64,000 bases of DNA from Enteractinococcus coprophilus (GTDB lineage Bacteria; Actinomycetota; Actinomycetes; Actinomycetales; Micrococcaceae), in the NCBI RefSeq assembly GCF_006716305.1, contig NZ_VFOU01000003.1, positions 310,001-374,000 on the forward strand, read 5' to 3'. The translations under genes and the position numbers were made by a program. The stretch's first letter is position 1, and each line of letters begins with the position of its first letter. Positions 37,276 through 46,295 of the stretch are shown here, piece by piece. Below the pieces are notes generated by a model. It made no database searches and was not told the DNA's origin. It worked only from the letters and a program-made list of their open reading frames with translations.

Positions 37276-38526
37276 CTACGACGCGGCCTGCCCCACGGTG
37301 TAGTTACGCTCGGGCGAGACGCCGTTGACAACATAGTCTCCCAGGATGCGGGCCCGGTAGATCAACGGGTTGTGGCTTGCCAGCACTCGAGCGTTACGCC
37401 AGTGCCGATCGAATGCGCGCAATGTCGACGTGGCTGAAGCACCGCCGACCTCAAAGATTTTGGTGGCAACCTCAAGAGTGACCGGGGCGATGACCTGCTG
37501 TGCTTGATACACCTGCGCATACAGGGCGTCGACTTCGGCTTCGGGCAATGTCTCGCCACGGGCATCAGCGGCGAAGTGTTCGGCCAACACCGGTGGGATC
37601 GCACGGAAAATCGTTTCGATACCCGTCACTTGTGAGCTCAGTTCGCCAAGTAATTGCAATACCTGTGGGTCGTGTTGCACTGTGTCTGCCGCGCCGTGGC
37701 TAAAAGTGCGGGTTCGCGATTGCACATACCCAACCCCGTCACGAAGCACAGCCTTTGCGATCCCCACGAGCGTAGCTAAGTGCACGGTTTGCCAGGTCGC
37801 CTGCCCAAACGCGGTTCGGTCTCCAGAATCTAGGCCATGTCCGGGTGGGAACACGTCGGCGTCAGCGACGACGACGTTGCGGAAATACGTGGTGCCCGAT
37901 GCCGTGAGACGTTGGCCGAAGCCATCCCAGTCGTCGATAATTTCGACCCCTGGCGCATCGGCGGCAACGATCAGCGAGGCTGACTCGTCATCATCGCCGG
38001 TTGCTGAGACCAAAATTGCGTCGGCATAGCCGGTGCCGGTGGAGTAAAACTTCGTACCGTTTAGAATCCACTGCCCGTCACGTCGAGAAAGTCGCGTTGT
38101 GCTTTCACCGTGAACGTTGCCGCGCTCGGTGATCGCATTGCCAACAATGAGACCAGTACCGAGCTGGGTGAGCCAGTGCCGGGCGAACTCGGCCTCATCC
38201 GCAGGACGAGACAATAGATCTTCGGCAAATCCCCAGTGCGCGCGCAGGGCTTGGGCGAGATTCGAATCGGCGGCTGCCAGGGCCACGAAAAATTCATAGG
38301 CTTGCGGCAGTGATAGGCCGTAACCGCCATATTCGACGGGCACGCGCAATCGGGTGAATCCGGCATCGCGCAGGGCTTTGATGGGAGCTTTGTTGATGCC
38401 ACCGGTGGCATCGCGTTGTGGTGCAGTAGCGGTAATTTCGGCAAAAACCGGGGTCAAGGTGTCCCAGAGTTGAGCCAGCACGACGTCGTCGGCAGATTGT
38501 ACGGGTGAGATAATGGTCTGCGTCAT
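37276..38526 (-). CDS. Acyl-CoA dehydrogenase-fold flavoprotein, DszC/SfnB-like
   Basis: A 416-residue flavoprotein. Acyl-CoA dehydrogenase core segments: RVPVEYGGYGLSLPQAYEFF, GNAITERGN, STGTGYADAILVSATG and a C-terminal helical part. It lacks the usual glutamate base region and resembles the flavin-dependent monooxygenase branch (DszC, SfnB), which uses FMNH2 and oxygen on sulfur compounds. This fits a role in organosulfur or aromatic oxidation. The ATG at 38526 has AAGGA seven bases before. The flavin reductase is not adjacent. Confidence 0.8.
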   Translation of the reverse strand: MTQTIISPVQSADDVVLAQLWDTLTPVFAEITATAPQRDATGGINKAPIKALRDAGFTRLRVPVEYGGYGLSLPQAYEFFVALAAADSNLAQALRAHWGFAEDLLSRPADEAEFARHWLTQLGTGLIVGNAITERGNVHGESTTRLSRRDGQWILNGTKFYSTGTGYADAILVSATGDDDESASLIVAADAPGVEIIDDWDGFGQRLTASGTTYFRNVVVADADVFPPGHGLDSGDRTAFGQATWQTVHLATLVGIAKAVLRDGVGYVQSRTRTFSHGAADTVQHDPQVLQLLGELSSQVTGIETIFRAIPPVLAEHFAADARGETLPEAEVDALYAQVYQAQQVIAPVTLEVATKIFEVGGASATSTLRAFDRHWRNARVLASHNPLIYRARILGDYVVNGVSPERNYTVGQAAS

Positions 38527-38756
38527 GTCAGATTCCTTGAGAATTTTGTGGCGTCGGCTTCAAAAGCTGCTGCGCACGGCGCCATACTTGCTACGAACGA
38601 TTGAACATAGCCGAATCGTCACCTGGAGCACCCCACTACGGGCAGAGGGTTGCCAGCTGATCAGCCAGGGCTTCAATGATCAGCACTCGTGATTCTGATG
38701 TACTACCTAATCAAGTTCACCCTAGATTTGCAACGTGACATGACACACGGCGTCAT

Positions 38757-39455
38757 TTAGGCGTTGGAGAGTTCACCATAGTGCGGTTCGGCGGCTTTCA
38801 CTTTGCCGATCACCCAGATGGTCACCGGGGAAAACACCAGCTCGACGGCGGTCTTCCATAACCAGCCGACCAGTACGAACACCAGGTATTGGCCGAAAGT
38901 CTCGATGCCGATAACGGTTGCTGCGATGGCAGAAAAGGCAATGGTATCCAGCAGCTCACCGACCAGGGTGGAGATCGCAATGCGGCCGAAAAGGTAGCGT
39001 TCGCCGCTGCGCTGTTTCATCGCGACCATGATTTTGGCATTGGATAGTTGTCCGGCGGCAAACCCTACCAGCGAGGCCAGCACAATCAGCGGGACCGGCC
39101 CTAGGGTGCGAGCTAGGGCGTCTTGACCGTCATAAAAGTCGGCCGGCGGCAGGATGATGATCAGCCAGTATGTGAGTGAAGCGAACGCGGAGATTAAAAA
39201 CGTGGTGATGATGACCCGGCGCGAGGCTTTGAACCCGTAGACTTCCGAAATGATGTCACCGACAATGTAGGCGACCGGGAATAAGAAGAACCCGCCGTCG
39301 GTGAGAATTGGACCGAACTGGACTCCTTTGGCAGCACCGATATTCGACAGAATAAAGACTACTGTCATGATGGCGAATAACACCGGATAAACATGAGATC
39401 CTACGGGCGCAAAACTGCCGTGGGAGGATGCGGTGGCATGGGTTTTTTCGGTCAC
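38757..39455 (-). CDS. Queuosine precursor transporter (YhhQ/DUF165)
   Basis: A 232-residue inner-membrane protein of the VUT/YhhQ family with six membrane helices. Signature regions: GFFLFPVAYIVGDIISEVYGFKASRR, FAAGQLSNAKIMVAMK, RIAISTLVGELLDTIAFSAIA and the tail LVFSPVTIWVIGKVK. YhhQ imports preQ0/preQ1 for queuosine synthesis or salvage. The GTG at 39455 has AAAGGA seven bases upstream. Its leader on the minus strand (to about 39545, behind a TACAAT) is about 90 bases and contains hairpins. tgt lies nearby. Confidence 0.9.
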   Translation of the reverse strand: MTEKTHATASSHGSFAPVGSHVYPVLFAIMTVVFILSNIGAAKGVQFGPILTDGGFFLFPVAYIVGDIISEVYGFKASRRVIITTFLISAFASLTYWLIIILPPADFYDGQDALARTLGPVPLIVLASLVGFAAGQLSNAKIMVAMKQRSGERYLFGRIAISTLVGELLDTIAFSAIAATVIGIETFGQYLVFVLVGWLWKTAVELVFSPVTIWVIGKVKAAEPHYGELSNA

Positions 39456-39562
39456 GAAACGTCCTTTACAAGCGATTATTCGCGACGGTGTCACGGCCTC
39501 TGCGGCCCCGTACTCAGCTGCTGCCCCAGCTGGCGTTCAGTGGTCTCGAAAGCACATTGTAG

Positions 39563-40801
39563 TCAAAGTTTGGTGTCAGTTTTGAATGGTTCGACACCGC
39601 GCGGCACGAAGATCAAAGTGGTGATGATGCCAATTGCCGAAGCTGTGACGGTCATGGTCCATGACATCTGCCAGGTGCCAGCTGCTGCGGCGATGGCCGA
39701 TAAAATCACCGGGCCGACGAAATTCGCGAGGTTGAACATCTGGGTGATTAGCCCGACGACCGCCGACGGCGATCCACCTTCGGGTGCAATGTCGACGGCT
39801 TGGCGGGTCACGGTGGTGGGTACCAGTGCTCCCATAAATGAGAATATGGCCGCAGCGATCATCGCCCACACGACGGTGCCGGGCACTTGGGACCAGTCCG
39901 GAGCAAAAACCAGCGTCGACATGATCGCCATGGTCGTCAGCCCGGTGATCAGCAGCCGGCGTGGCGGATGACCACGTTGCAGCAGCATCCCGGTGATAAT
40001 ATTGGCGATGCCGTTGACTCCCCCGACAATGGCGGTCGCAATCCCAATGATGATGGCTGCATCGATAGCGGTGTCGATGTTTGCTTCCCCAAAGATCGTC
40101 GGTAAGAAGCTTAGGATCGCGCCCCACTGCAGGGTATAACTGGCAAAGATCAGCCCGAGAGCCCACGGTAAGGGGGTTCCAATCGATGTCACAATAATGC
40201 GACCGATCCGTCTCAGTTGCACGACTCTGGGCGGATCCGCGGGAACCACAGTGACCACCACCGGGATGAAGCCCAGAGTCGCAGCCCCCATGATGAACCA
40301 CCAGACATTCCAGGACACATCGGTTGCATTGAGCAATACCGCTGAGATGCCGACGCCGAGAAACAGGGCAATTCCTTGAAATGCACCCCACCAGCCCATG
40401 GCACCATTGACTTTGTCTTGCGGGGCCAACACGCGGACCATTGCGGGAGCCACCACCGTGATGAGGATAAACCCGACGCCTTCGATCGCGCGCGCCGTCA
40501 TCAGCCAGGCCGTATTCACCGCAAAACCACCGGCCACCGAGGCCAGGCCGGCTAACACCAGTCCGACAAGCAACGTGTTCTTGGAACCGATGCGTTCCGC
40601 TACCACCGAAGCGGCGAGTCCGCCCAGGCCACCGGCCAGCTGAACCACGCCGACCAGCGCTCCCGCGGCCACTAGGTCAATGCCCAGGTCAGCGCGGATG
40701 AAATCGAGAGCCGAGGGAAGTTTCCAGACATGCATTGCCGCAAGAATGCCCGTGGCGACCACCACGGTCCAGGCCGGTATTCGGGATCCAGTTGTAGCCA
40801 T
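39563..40801 (-). CDS. MFS transporter (CynX/NimT-like)
   Basis: A 412-residue major facilitator permease with about twelve membrane segments. The motif-A loop reads VAERIGSKNTLL, and the opening IPAWTVVVATGILAAMHVWKLPSALDFIRADLG resembles CynX/NimT-type members (cyanate or nitroimidazole transport). Substrate unknown. The ATG at 40801 is preferred to the one eight codons upstream; there is no clear Shine-Dalgarno, and a TAGGCT box lies eight bases before it. It diverges from the gene at 40886. Confidence 0.82.
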   Translation of the reverse strand: MATTGSRIPAWTVVVATGILAAMHVWKLPSALDFIRADLGIDLVAAGALVGVVQLAGGLGGLAASVVAERIGSKNTLLVGLVLAGLASVAGGFAVNTAWLMTARAIEGVGFILITVVAPAMVRVLAPQDKVNGAMGWWGAFQGIALFLGVGISAVLLNATDVSWNVWWFIMGAATLGFIPVVVTVVPADPPRVVQLRRIGRIIVTSIGTPLPWALGLIFASYTLQWGAILSFLPTIFGEANIDTAIDAAIIIGIATAIVGGVNGIANIITGMLLQRGHPPRRLLITGLTTMAIMSTLVFAPDWSQVPGTVVWAMIAAAIFSFMGALVPTTVTRQAVDIAPEGGSPSAVVGLITQMFNLANFVGPVILSAIAAAAGTWQMSWTMTVTASAIGIITTLIFVPRGVEPFKTDTKL

Positions 40802-40885
40802 AACCACACAGCCTACTCGGGCCACATGAAAAGATATTACAATTGGGGCAGTCAGTCCCCTGTTGCACCCGTTTGAAGGCCCGTT

Positions 40886-41374
40886 GTGACCACACCAGTC
40901 CCAGAAAAATACGATTCCGCACCGAAACGTCGCAAAAATACCAAACCCAGAGCTCGGTTATCGATGTCGATCTACGGTTTCCTGCTGGCCTGGTTGATCC
41001 CGAACATTGTCATGGCAGGACTCGTGGTGATCCTCAACCTTCTACCACTTTCCGATACCGTCGGTGATCTGACACCGCTGCTGACCATCGTGGGACTCTC
41101 CGGGCTCGTTTTAGGCCTCCCCCTCGCTCTGTTAACAAACTGGCTGCTGCGATACCAGCTGAATCAATCGGTGCACATTTTGGCCTATGCCGTGATCGGC
41201 ATGCTCTATGGACTCACCGTCCTGCTGGCCGGCGGCGAAGGGCTCATCCCGTTGCTCATCCCGCTCGTGGGTTTTCCCGCTGCGATTTTAATGGCGCTTG
41301 GCCGGTGGACCGCAAGCTCCTTTGTGCACGTCATCGAACCGACTGGCCCATCGGGTGCTGACGACGTCGAATAA
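40886..41374 (+). CDS. Small multi-pass membrane protein
   Basis: Function not recognised. 162 residues with a basic N terminus (PKRRKNTKPRARLS) then four or five hydrophobic segments: FLLAWLIPNIVMAGLVVILNLL, LLTIVGLSGLVLGLPLALLTNWLL, HILAYAVIGMLYGLTVLL and GLIPLLIPLVGFPAAILMALG. GTG start at 40886, GAAGG about ten bases before; a TACAAT -10 at 40836-40841 gives a 38-base leader. Confidence 0.7.
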   Translation: MTTPVPEKYDSAPKRRKNTKPRARLSMSIYGFLLAWLIPNIVMAGLVVILNLLPLSDTVGDLTPLLTIVGLSGLVLGLPLALLTNWLLRYQLNQSVHILAYAVIGMLYGLTVLLAGGEGLIPLLIPLVGFPAAILMALGRWTASSFVHVIEPTGPSGADDVE

Positions 41375-41435
41375 GGTGCGTTATCTCAGCGCATAAAGTC
41401 AGAAACATTGGCCTAGGCCATATAGGATGGTCCGC

Positions 41436-42260
41436 ATGTATAGTATTCATGCACCTGCCGTGACCCTGACCATTGCGGGATCTGAAGCCACCGGTGGCGC
41501 CGGGGCCCAGGCCGATCTTCGGACCTTCCAGGAACTCGGCACCTACGGGACCGCCGCGCTGACATGTATCGTCGCCTATGATCCCAGCAACGACTGGAAT
41601 CACCGGCTGACCCGTATCGACCCCGTGGTCCTAGCTCATCAGCTTGAGGCCATCCAGGCGAACTTCACCGGCCAACTCGACACGGTCAAACTGGGCATGA
41701 TGGGCTCGGTTGAAACCATCGACGTCGTCGCCAACGCGCTACAGGCTCAGGAGTGGAAAAACGTGGTGCTGGATCCGGTGCTGATCTGTAAGGGCCAGGA
41801 ACCTGGTGAAGCTCAGGACACCGACGAAGCGCTCAAAGCCAAGTTGTTGCCCCTGGCGACCGTGACCACCCCGAACCACTTCGAAGCGGAACAGCTCTCC
41901 GGTATGACGATCTCGAATCTAGCGGAGCTCAAGGATGCGGCCCGCAAGATTCATGACGAGTCCGGGGTCGCGGTTCTTGCCAAGGGTGGCGTTCGTTTAG
42001 ACGGCCCAGAAGCCGTGGATGTATTTTACGATGGCACCGATCTCGAAGTGTTGGGGGCCGCTAAGATTGGTAACCACGCTGTGTCGGGTGCCGGTTGCTC
42101 CCTGGCTGCCGCCGTGACCGCTGAATTAGCGAAGGGGCGCACGCCACTGCAGGCAGCCGAGCGGGCCAAAGACTTTGTCACCGCGGGCATCAACCAGCGC
42201 ATGTCTGCTGCCACCCCATATGACGTGATGTGGCAAGGCGGGCTGCGCAAGCAAGCCTAA
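41436..42260 (+). CDS. pdxK: Pyridoxal kinase, ThiD-like (PfkB family)
   Basis: A 274-residue kinase of the ThiD/PdxK-like group (ribokinase superfamily). Substrate-binding GSEATGGAGAQADLRTFQELGTYGTAALTCIV, then VKLGMMGS, NHFEAEQLSG and the C-terminal anion hole KIGNHAVSGAGCSLAAAVTAELAKG (GAGCS, with Cys in the place of the thiamine enzyme's usual Asp-containing GTGC). Enzymes of this type phosphorylate pyridoxal, hydroxymethylpyrimidine or both. No thi genes are adjacent, so pyridoxal is more likely. The start at 41436 has AGGATGG five bases upstream. Confidence 0.85.
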   Translation: MYSIHAPAVTLTIAGSEATGGAGAQADLRTFQELGTYGTAALTCIVAYDPSNDWNHRLTRIDPVVLAHQLEAIQANFTGQLDTVKLGMMGSVETIDVVANALQAQEWKNVVLDPVLICKGQEPGEAQDTDEALKAKLLPLATVTTPNHFEAEQLSGMTISNLAELKDAARKIHDESGVAVLAKGGVRLDGPEAVDVFYDGTDLEVLGAAKIGNHAVSGAGCSLAAAVTAELAKGRTPLQAAERAKDFVTAGINQRMSAATPYDVMWQGGLRKQA

Positions 42261-42269
42261 TCGCACTAT

Positions 42270-42316
42270 TTTAAAAAATCGTTGCCTCGAACCACATCGG
42301 GGCAACGATTTTTTAT
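42270..42316. terminator. Bidirectional terminator
   Basis: AAAAAATCGTTGCC (42273-42286) pairs with GGCAACGATTTTTT (42301-42314). It serves pdxK and the convergent VOC gene, whose stop lies within the right T-run. Confidence 0.9.
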
Positions 42317-42726
42317 TGCAGCGTCTCAATGGGTCGTTGATCGCGACGCAGCGGGTGTTCTGCCGGGATCTGCACTAACACAATCTGAATGCCGTCGGGA
42401 TCGGCGATCCAGGCTTCGATCAACCCCCAGGGTTCGGTTCGCGGTTCCCGTAGGGTGGTCACGCCGGCACGGTCTAATCGGTCATATTCGTTGGCGACGT
42501 CGCGCACCTGCAGCCACAACGACATCATCGAGGACCCGACGTCGGCGCGCGGGGTCGCTTGCCCGGAAACTTCTAACAGTCCGTTGCCATAGAAAAAGAC
42601 CAAACTGGGGGCATCGGGTGGACCGAATTCCCGGTGGACTGCCAACCCGAGCATATCGCGGTAAAACACCTGGCTGCGTGTCGGGTCAGTGGGGCGCAAC
42701 AGGGTGCGTCCGGACAATACGTCCAA
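42313..42726 (-). CDS. Glyoxalase/VOC-family protein
   Basis: A 137-residue vicinal-oxygen-chelate protein with one VOC beta-alpha-beta unit repeated: LLRPTDPTRSQVFYRDMLGLAVHREFG and VRDVANEYDRLDRAGVTTLREPRTEPWGLIEAWIADPDGIQIVLVQIP. The PDG(I) signature near the end is typical. It has a TTG start at 42726 with GGAG about eight bases upstream. Substrate unknown: it could be a glyoxalase, fosfomycin-type or bleomycin-type relative. Confidence 0.82.
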   Translation of the reverse strand: MDVLSGRTLLRPTDPTRSQVFYRDMLGLAVHREFGPPDAPSLVFFYGNGLLEVSGQATPRADVGSSMMSLWLQVRDVANEYDRLDRAGVTTLREPRTEPWGLIEAWIADPDGIQIVLVQIPAEHPLRRDQRPIETLQ

Positions 42727-42741
42727 TGGTGCTCCAATCCG

Positions 42742-44784
42742 TTAGATAAAATCTCGGTCGATCTTCGTGGTCCATGTTTTGGATCTCACCCTACGCTCAC
42801 CCTCGTATGCGTCAAGTTCGGCATAAAGATGAAATGCTTCGGGGGTCGAGGTCAGGACGGTTTTCGTAAAGGTGTAGATCGACCAATCATCACGTTGGAA
42901 TCCCATAACCCATTCGGTCTCGCCGCGCACCGAATTCGGGTCAGCATCGCGAAAGGTGTAGCGTTCCACCACACGCCGAGTCACATCCAAATCAATTTCT
43001 TTGAACCGGACCACGCCGAGGTCTTTGACGACTTCCAGTTTGCCGGTGAGCTCCACCAGATTACGACTCACCGACCAGTCTTGAGCACCGGGTTCGATCT
43101 GCACGGTTTTCAAGGGTTTGGCGCCTTCTGGGCGGTCAAACACCGGGATCATGGCCGGATCGTCGTCCGCATGTGTCGGCCGCACCGGTAAGATGAGCGA
43201 GCTGGTCATCGGGTTAACCGTCAGGCGAACCGAACTCGGCGAGGGCCATACGACCGGCCAATACGACGTCGAGATGGACACCCGGAGCCGGTGACCTGCA
43301 GGAAAAGATTGGGCCAGACCGTTGAGTTTCACTTTGTAGGTGTGTTCCTCGCCCTTGGTCAGAGGCTTGGGCTGATCGGAACCGTCGTAGTGGTTAAGGT
43401 TCAATATCCCATAGCTCACCCGCGTCGCGGCATCATCAGGGGCCACATCAGAGAGCCGCACCGCGACCATCGCCACTGGATCATCGGCTGATACCGTCAG
43501 CTCCAAGACCGGTTGGCCCAGCACTTCCAGCCGATGTGGCAGCGGGTCGCTGTCAAAAGCCAACGAGCCGCCGTCTTCTTCGCGTTGGTCGTAGGGCATA
43601 TCGGGTGGTGCATTATATGAGCACCATTTGCCTCCGAACTGGCCCACCGATAGCGGGGATTCGACCGTGAGTTTCGGGCTGACTGGTAACGCGTTACGTT
43701 CTTCTTGGGAAAATAAAATACGACGACGCCCTAGCGGATAATGGGTTTCCACAATCCGGTGGCTGGGCCAGGTGCGCTCTCCGACCCATCGGCCCGGACG
43801 GTTGTCGTAGGTCGTGGCCGGCTTGACGGCGTCTTGCATCCAGATCGACAGTTGGGGGCCGTCCATTGCACCGTTCTCGGTGCGGTCTTTGAGCCAGTAA
43901 TCCCACCACGCTACGACCTCTTGGAGGAAACCGATTGCGGGACCGGGCTGGCCCAGGTGCGGATATTTATGACTCCACGGACCGATCAGCCCGCGGGTGG
44001 GTGATTTCAAGCCGCGCAGCAGTCGAAACACCGCGTTGGAATATCCGTCGGCCCAGCCACTGACGGCAAAGACTGGGATGTCGATGTCGTCATAGTTTTC
44101 ATTAATCGACCCGTGGCGCCAGTAGTCGTCCTTACGCTGGTGTTGTAACCAGGTTTCCAGCCATAAGCCTGAGTTATCGAGGCGGTCGTGCCACATCTCG
44201 CGCCATTTCTCGCCGACCAGCTCAGGGTCCGGGGGCGCCGAATTGTAGGCAAACATTGTTGAAGCCCAAGACAGGTTGTCCGTCAGCAGACACCCACCCA
44301 TGTAGTGGACATCATCGGTGTAGCGGTCATCAGTCGAACACACCGTGACAATGGCACCGAGACTTTCTGGTCGCCGGGCTGCCACTTGTAAGCCGTTGAA
44401 CCCACCCCAGGAGATCCCCATGATACCGGTGCGACCGCTGCACCACGGCTGACGACTTAACCAGGCCAGCACCGCTTCGACGTCATCAAGTTCTTGTGCT
44501 AAATATTCATCAGTCAGCACACCTTCGGAGTCACCGCTGCCGCGCAGATCGACTCTCAGGCAGGCGTATCCGTGACCTGCCATATACGGGTGATGAATCG
44601 AGTCACGCACAGCGGTCAAATCACGTTTCCGATACGGAATCATCTCGACAATGCCGGGGACCGGTACCACGTCGGCGTTGACCGGTTTCCACAGCCGTGC
44701 GGCTAGCCGGATCCCGTCGGACATCGGGATCCACAGGTGCTGGGTCTCTTCGATCTCGCATGGCAGTACAGTGACTTTTCGCAT
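42742..44784 (-). CDS. CocE/NonD family serine hydrolase (X-Pro dipeptidyl-peptidase type)
   Basis: A 680-residue alpha/beta hydrolase of the S15/CocE family. The nucleophile elbow is GISWGGFNGLQVA (Ser about residue 136), followed by conserved Asp/His (FAVSGWADGYSNAVF and GPWSHKYPHLG). A PepX_C-type jelly-roll with RLRVSISTSYWPVVWP follows, then an extra C-terminal module of about 140 residues. It cleaves esters or amides, perhaps of amino-acid conjugates. The ATG at 44784 has TTAGGA about eight bases before it, just after the ATP-grasp stop, so the two are co-transcribed. Confidence 0.88.
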   Translation of the reverse strand: MRKVTVLPCEIEETQHLWIPMSDGIRLAARLWKPVNADVVPVPGIVEMIPYRKRDLTAVRDSIHHPYMAGHGYACLRVDLRGSGDSEGVLTDEYLAQELDDVEAVLAWLSRQPWCSGRTGIMGISWGGFNGLQVAARRPESLGAIVTVCSTDDRYTDDVHYMGGCLLTDNLSWASTMFAYNSAPPDPELVGEKWREMWHDRLDNSGLWLETWLQHQRKDDYWRHGSINENYDDIDIPVFAVSGWADGYSNAVFRLLRGLKSPTRGLIGPWSHKYPHLGQPGPAIGFLQEVVAWWDYWLKDRTENGAMDGPQLSIWMQDAVKPATTYDNRPGRWVGERTWPSHRIVETHYPLGRRRILFSQEERNALPVSPKLTVESPLSVGQFGGKWCSYNAPPDMPYDQREEDGGSLAFDSDPLPHRLEVLGQPVLELTVSADDPVAMVAVRLSDVAPDDAATRVSYGILNLNHYDGSDQPKPLTKGEEHTYKVKLNGLAQSFPAGHRLRVSISTSYWPVVWPSPSSVRLTVNPMTSSLILPVRPTHADDDPAMIPVFDRPEGAKPLKTVQIEPGAQDWSVSRNLVELTGKLEVVKDLGVVRFKEIDLDVTRRVVERYTFRDADPNSVRGETEWVMGFQRDDWSIYTFTKTVLTSTPEAFHLYAELDAYEGERRVRSKTWTTKIDRDFI

Positions 44785-44791
44785 CAGGATC

Positions 44792-46066
44792 CTAAGAGTC
44801 GTCGATTTCAAAGTGCAGGGCGTTGACGCACGTTTCGTATATCTCCACAGCCTGTTGGTCCGTGTGTCCCGTGGTGTAAATGGTGGCTAATATGAAGCTG
44901 TAGCTGTCTTGGCTGAAGCTATCGGACAGCCGCTGACCTTCGGTGACGTCGAGTTCGATAATGGTCCCCGGATACCGCTGCTCAAGGTCTGCGATCTCGC
45001 GTGCGGTGGGGATGGTGCGAACCGTGCCGTCGGAGAACCAGCGATACATCCACTTCGAGGCGGTTTGAAAATATCCTTCACCCGTTGGTTGCCGTGGCTT
45101 TCTGTCGAGGGCCAGGTCGATCATTTGGGCGTGGTTCGTCAAGCCCTCGACATATCGAAACAACGGCGCATGTGATTGGGAATGCCTGGTGTTGACTTCC
45201 AACAGCACCAGCCGGTCAGTGTCGGCGTCCCAGAAGTATTCAACATTGAAGGTGCTGTTGCGGAGTCCCAGACCGGTCATCACGCGCTGAGTTACCGAAC
45301 GTATCCGTTCTTGGACGGTCTCAGGGAGCTCCGAGGGATACCGGTATCGTAAAAAGCTCGATGAGTTCTCGTAGTGTAGTGAATCCACGATGCCGGTGAG
45401 ATACACTTCGCCCTGCCAGTTATAGCCTTCGATGGTGCATTGGCTGCCCGTGGCCGCTTCTTCCACCATGTACGCGCCGCCGGGGATTGCGGCAATTTCT
45501 TCCGGGAGTTTCAAGGTGGCCAGAATCTGTTCGAAGGCCGGTCCAGCACGCTCTGGAGAGTTCCGCCGCTTGGCTAACACCGCTTGCAGTTGCTCATCAG
45601 AAGTCACCCGGTAGGCACCCTCTGAAGAGAAGGATTTGATCGGTTTGGCCCACACCGGATACGACATGTGTGCTGGCAACGTGGCGTTCGGGTCATGGTA
45701 ATCGACCAGGCCAAATTTGGGGTATTCCTCGATGAAGCGTTGTTGTTCCAGCCGGCTCCAATACTTGTGTTCGCATTTTACTGCGGCGTCAAGATTCTTC
45801 GAGGGCAAATGATACCGAGCGCACAGCATCGGCACCATCAGGCTGATAGGAAAATCCCAATACCCTACGATCCCATCGATCGTGTCATCAAAGGCGTCCA
45901 GCTGTCGCTGAGCTTTTTGTAACAGCGCCGTCAGATCGATCGTGCCGCTTTGCAATTCTTCTAGGGTCAACAGCCCATGGAACACGAAATCCTGCGCATC
46001 GGGCAGTGTGGCGAGCTCTGCTCTACCCAGGTCATCCAGGCCAAGAACGAAAATATTCGAGGGCAT
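44792..46066 (-). CDS. ATP-grasp ligase
   Basis: A 424-residue ATP-grasp enzyme. The N-terminal pre-ATP part is MPSNIFVLGLDDLG...FHGLLTLEELQ, then the central KYWSRLEQQRFIEEYPKFGLV and YPVWAKPIKSFSSEGAYRV (ATP-binding Lys) and the C-terminal metal-binding LLEVNTRHSQSHAP (Glu/Asn). ATP-grasp enzymes join a carboxylate to an amine or thiol through an acyl phosphate. The substrate is not evident. The ATG at 46066 has GGAGGAGG six bases before. It is the first gene of a two-gene operon with the CocE-type hydrolase. Confidence 0.88.
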   Translation of the reverse strand: MPSNIFVLGLDDLGRAELATLPDAQDFVFHGLLTLEELQSGTIDLTALLQKAQRQLDAFDDTIDGIVGYWDFPISLMVPMLCARYHLPSKNLDAAVKCEHKYWSRLEQQRFIEEYPKFGLVDYHDPNATLPAHMSYPVWAKPIKSFSSEGAYRVTSDEQLQAVLAKRRNSPERAGPAFEQILATLKLPEEIAAIPGGAYMVEEAATGSQCTIEGYNWQGEVYLTGIVDSLHYENSSSFLRYRYPSELPETVQERIRSVTQRVMTGLGLRNSTFNVEYFWDADTDRLVLLEVNTRHSQSHAPLFRYVEGLTNHAQMIDLALDRKPRQPTGEGYFQTASKWMYRWFSDGTVRTIPTAREIADLEQRYPGTIIELDVTEGQRLSDSFSQDSYSFILATIYTTGHTDQQAVEIYETCVNALHFEIDDS

Positions 46067-46250
46067 TGGCGGCCTCCTCCTGCGCTGCGCGCTCCCCCGC
46101 ATGGGACTATTGCGCGTCAATCTAACACAGTTGACCTCTGCTTCCGCTCACACCAAACTTCGAGTTTGCTGTACATACCTCACCACCGCATTCACTTGGG
46201 CCCGGGGAGCGCTGAGGCCTTACTGGGGTGTTCAACATTTCGGGCACACA

Positions 46251-46287
46251 AAAACCTGGCCAACACAGATGTTGACCAGGCCTTCAG
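46251..46287 (-). terminator. Terminator of the nuclease-fold gene
   Basis: CCTGGCCAACAC...GTTGACCAGG (46254-46284) on the minus strand, followed by TTTTTGTG. Confidence 0.85.
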
Positions 46288-46295
46288 ACAGTCAG

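Noticed and set aside
39576-40391. 271-codon frame within the second MFS gene
   Set aside because: Same strand, shifted frame of the MFS gene; His/Arg/Cys-rich translation is not protein-like.
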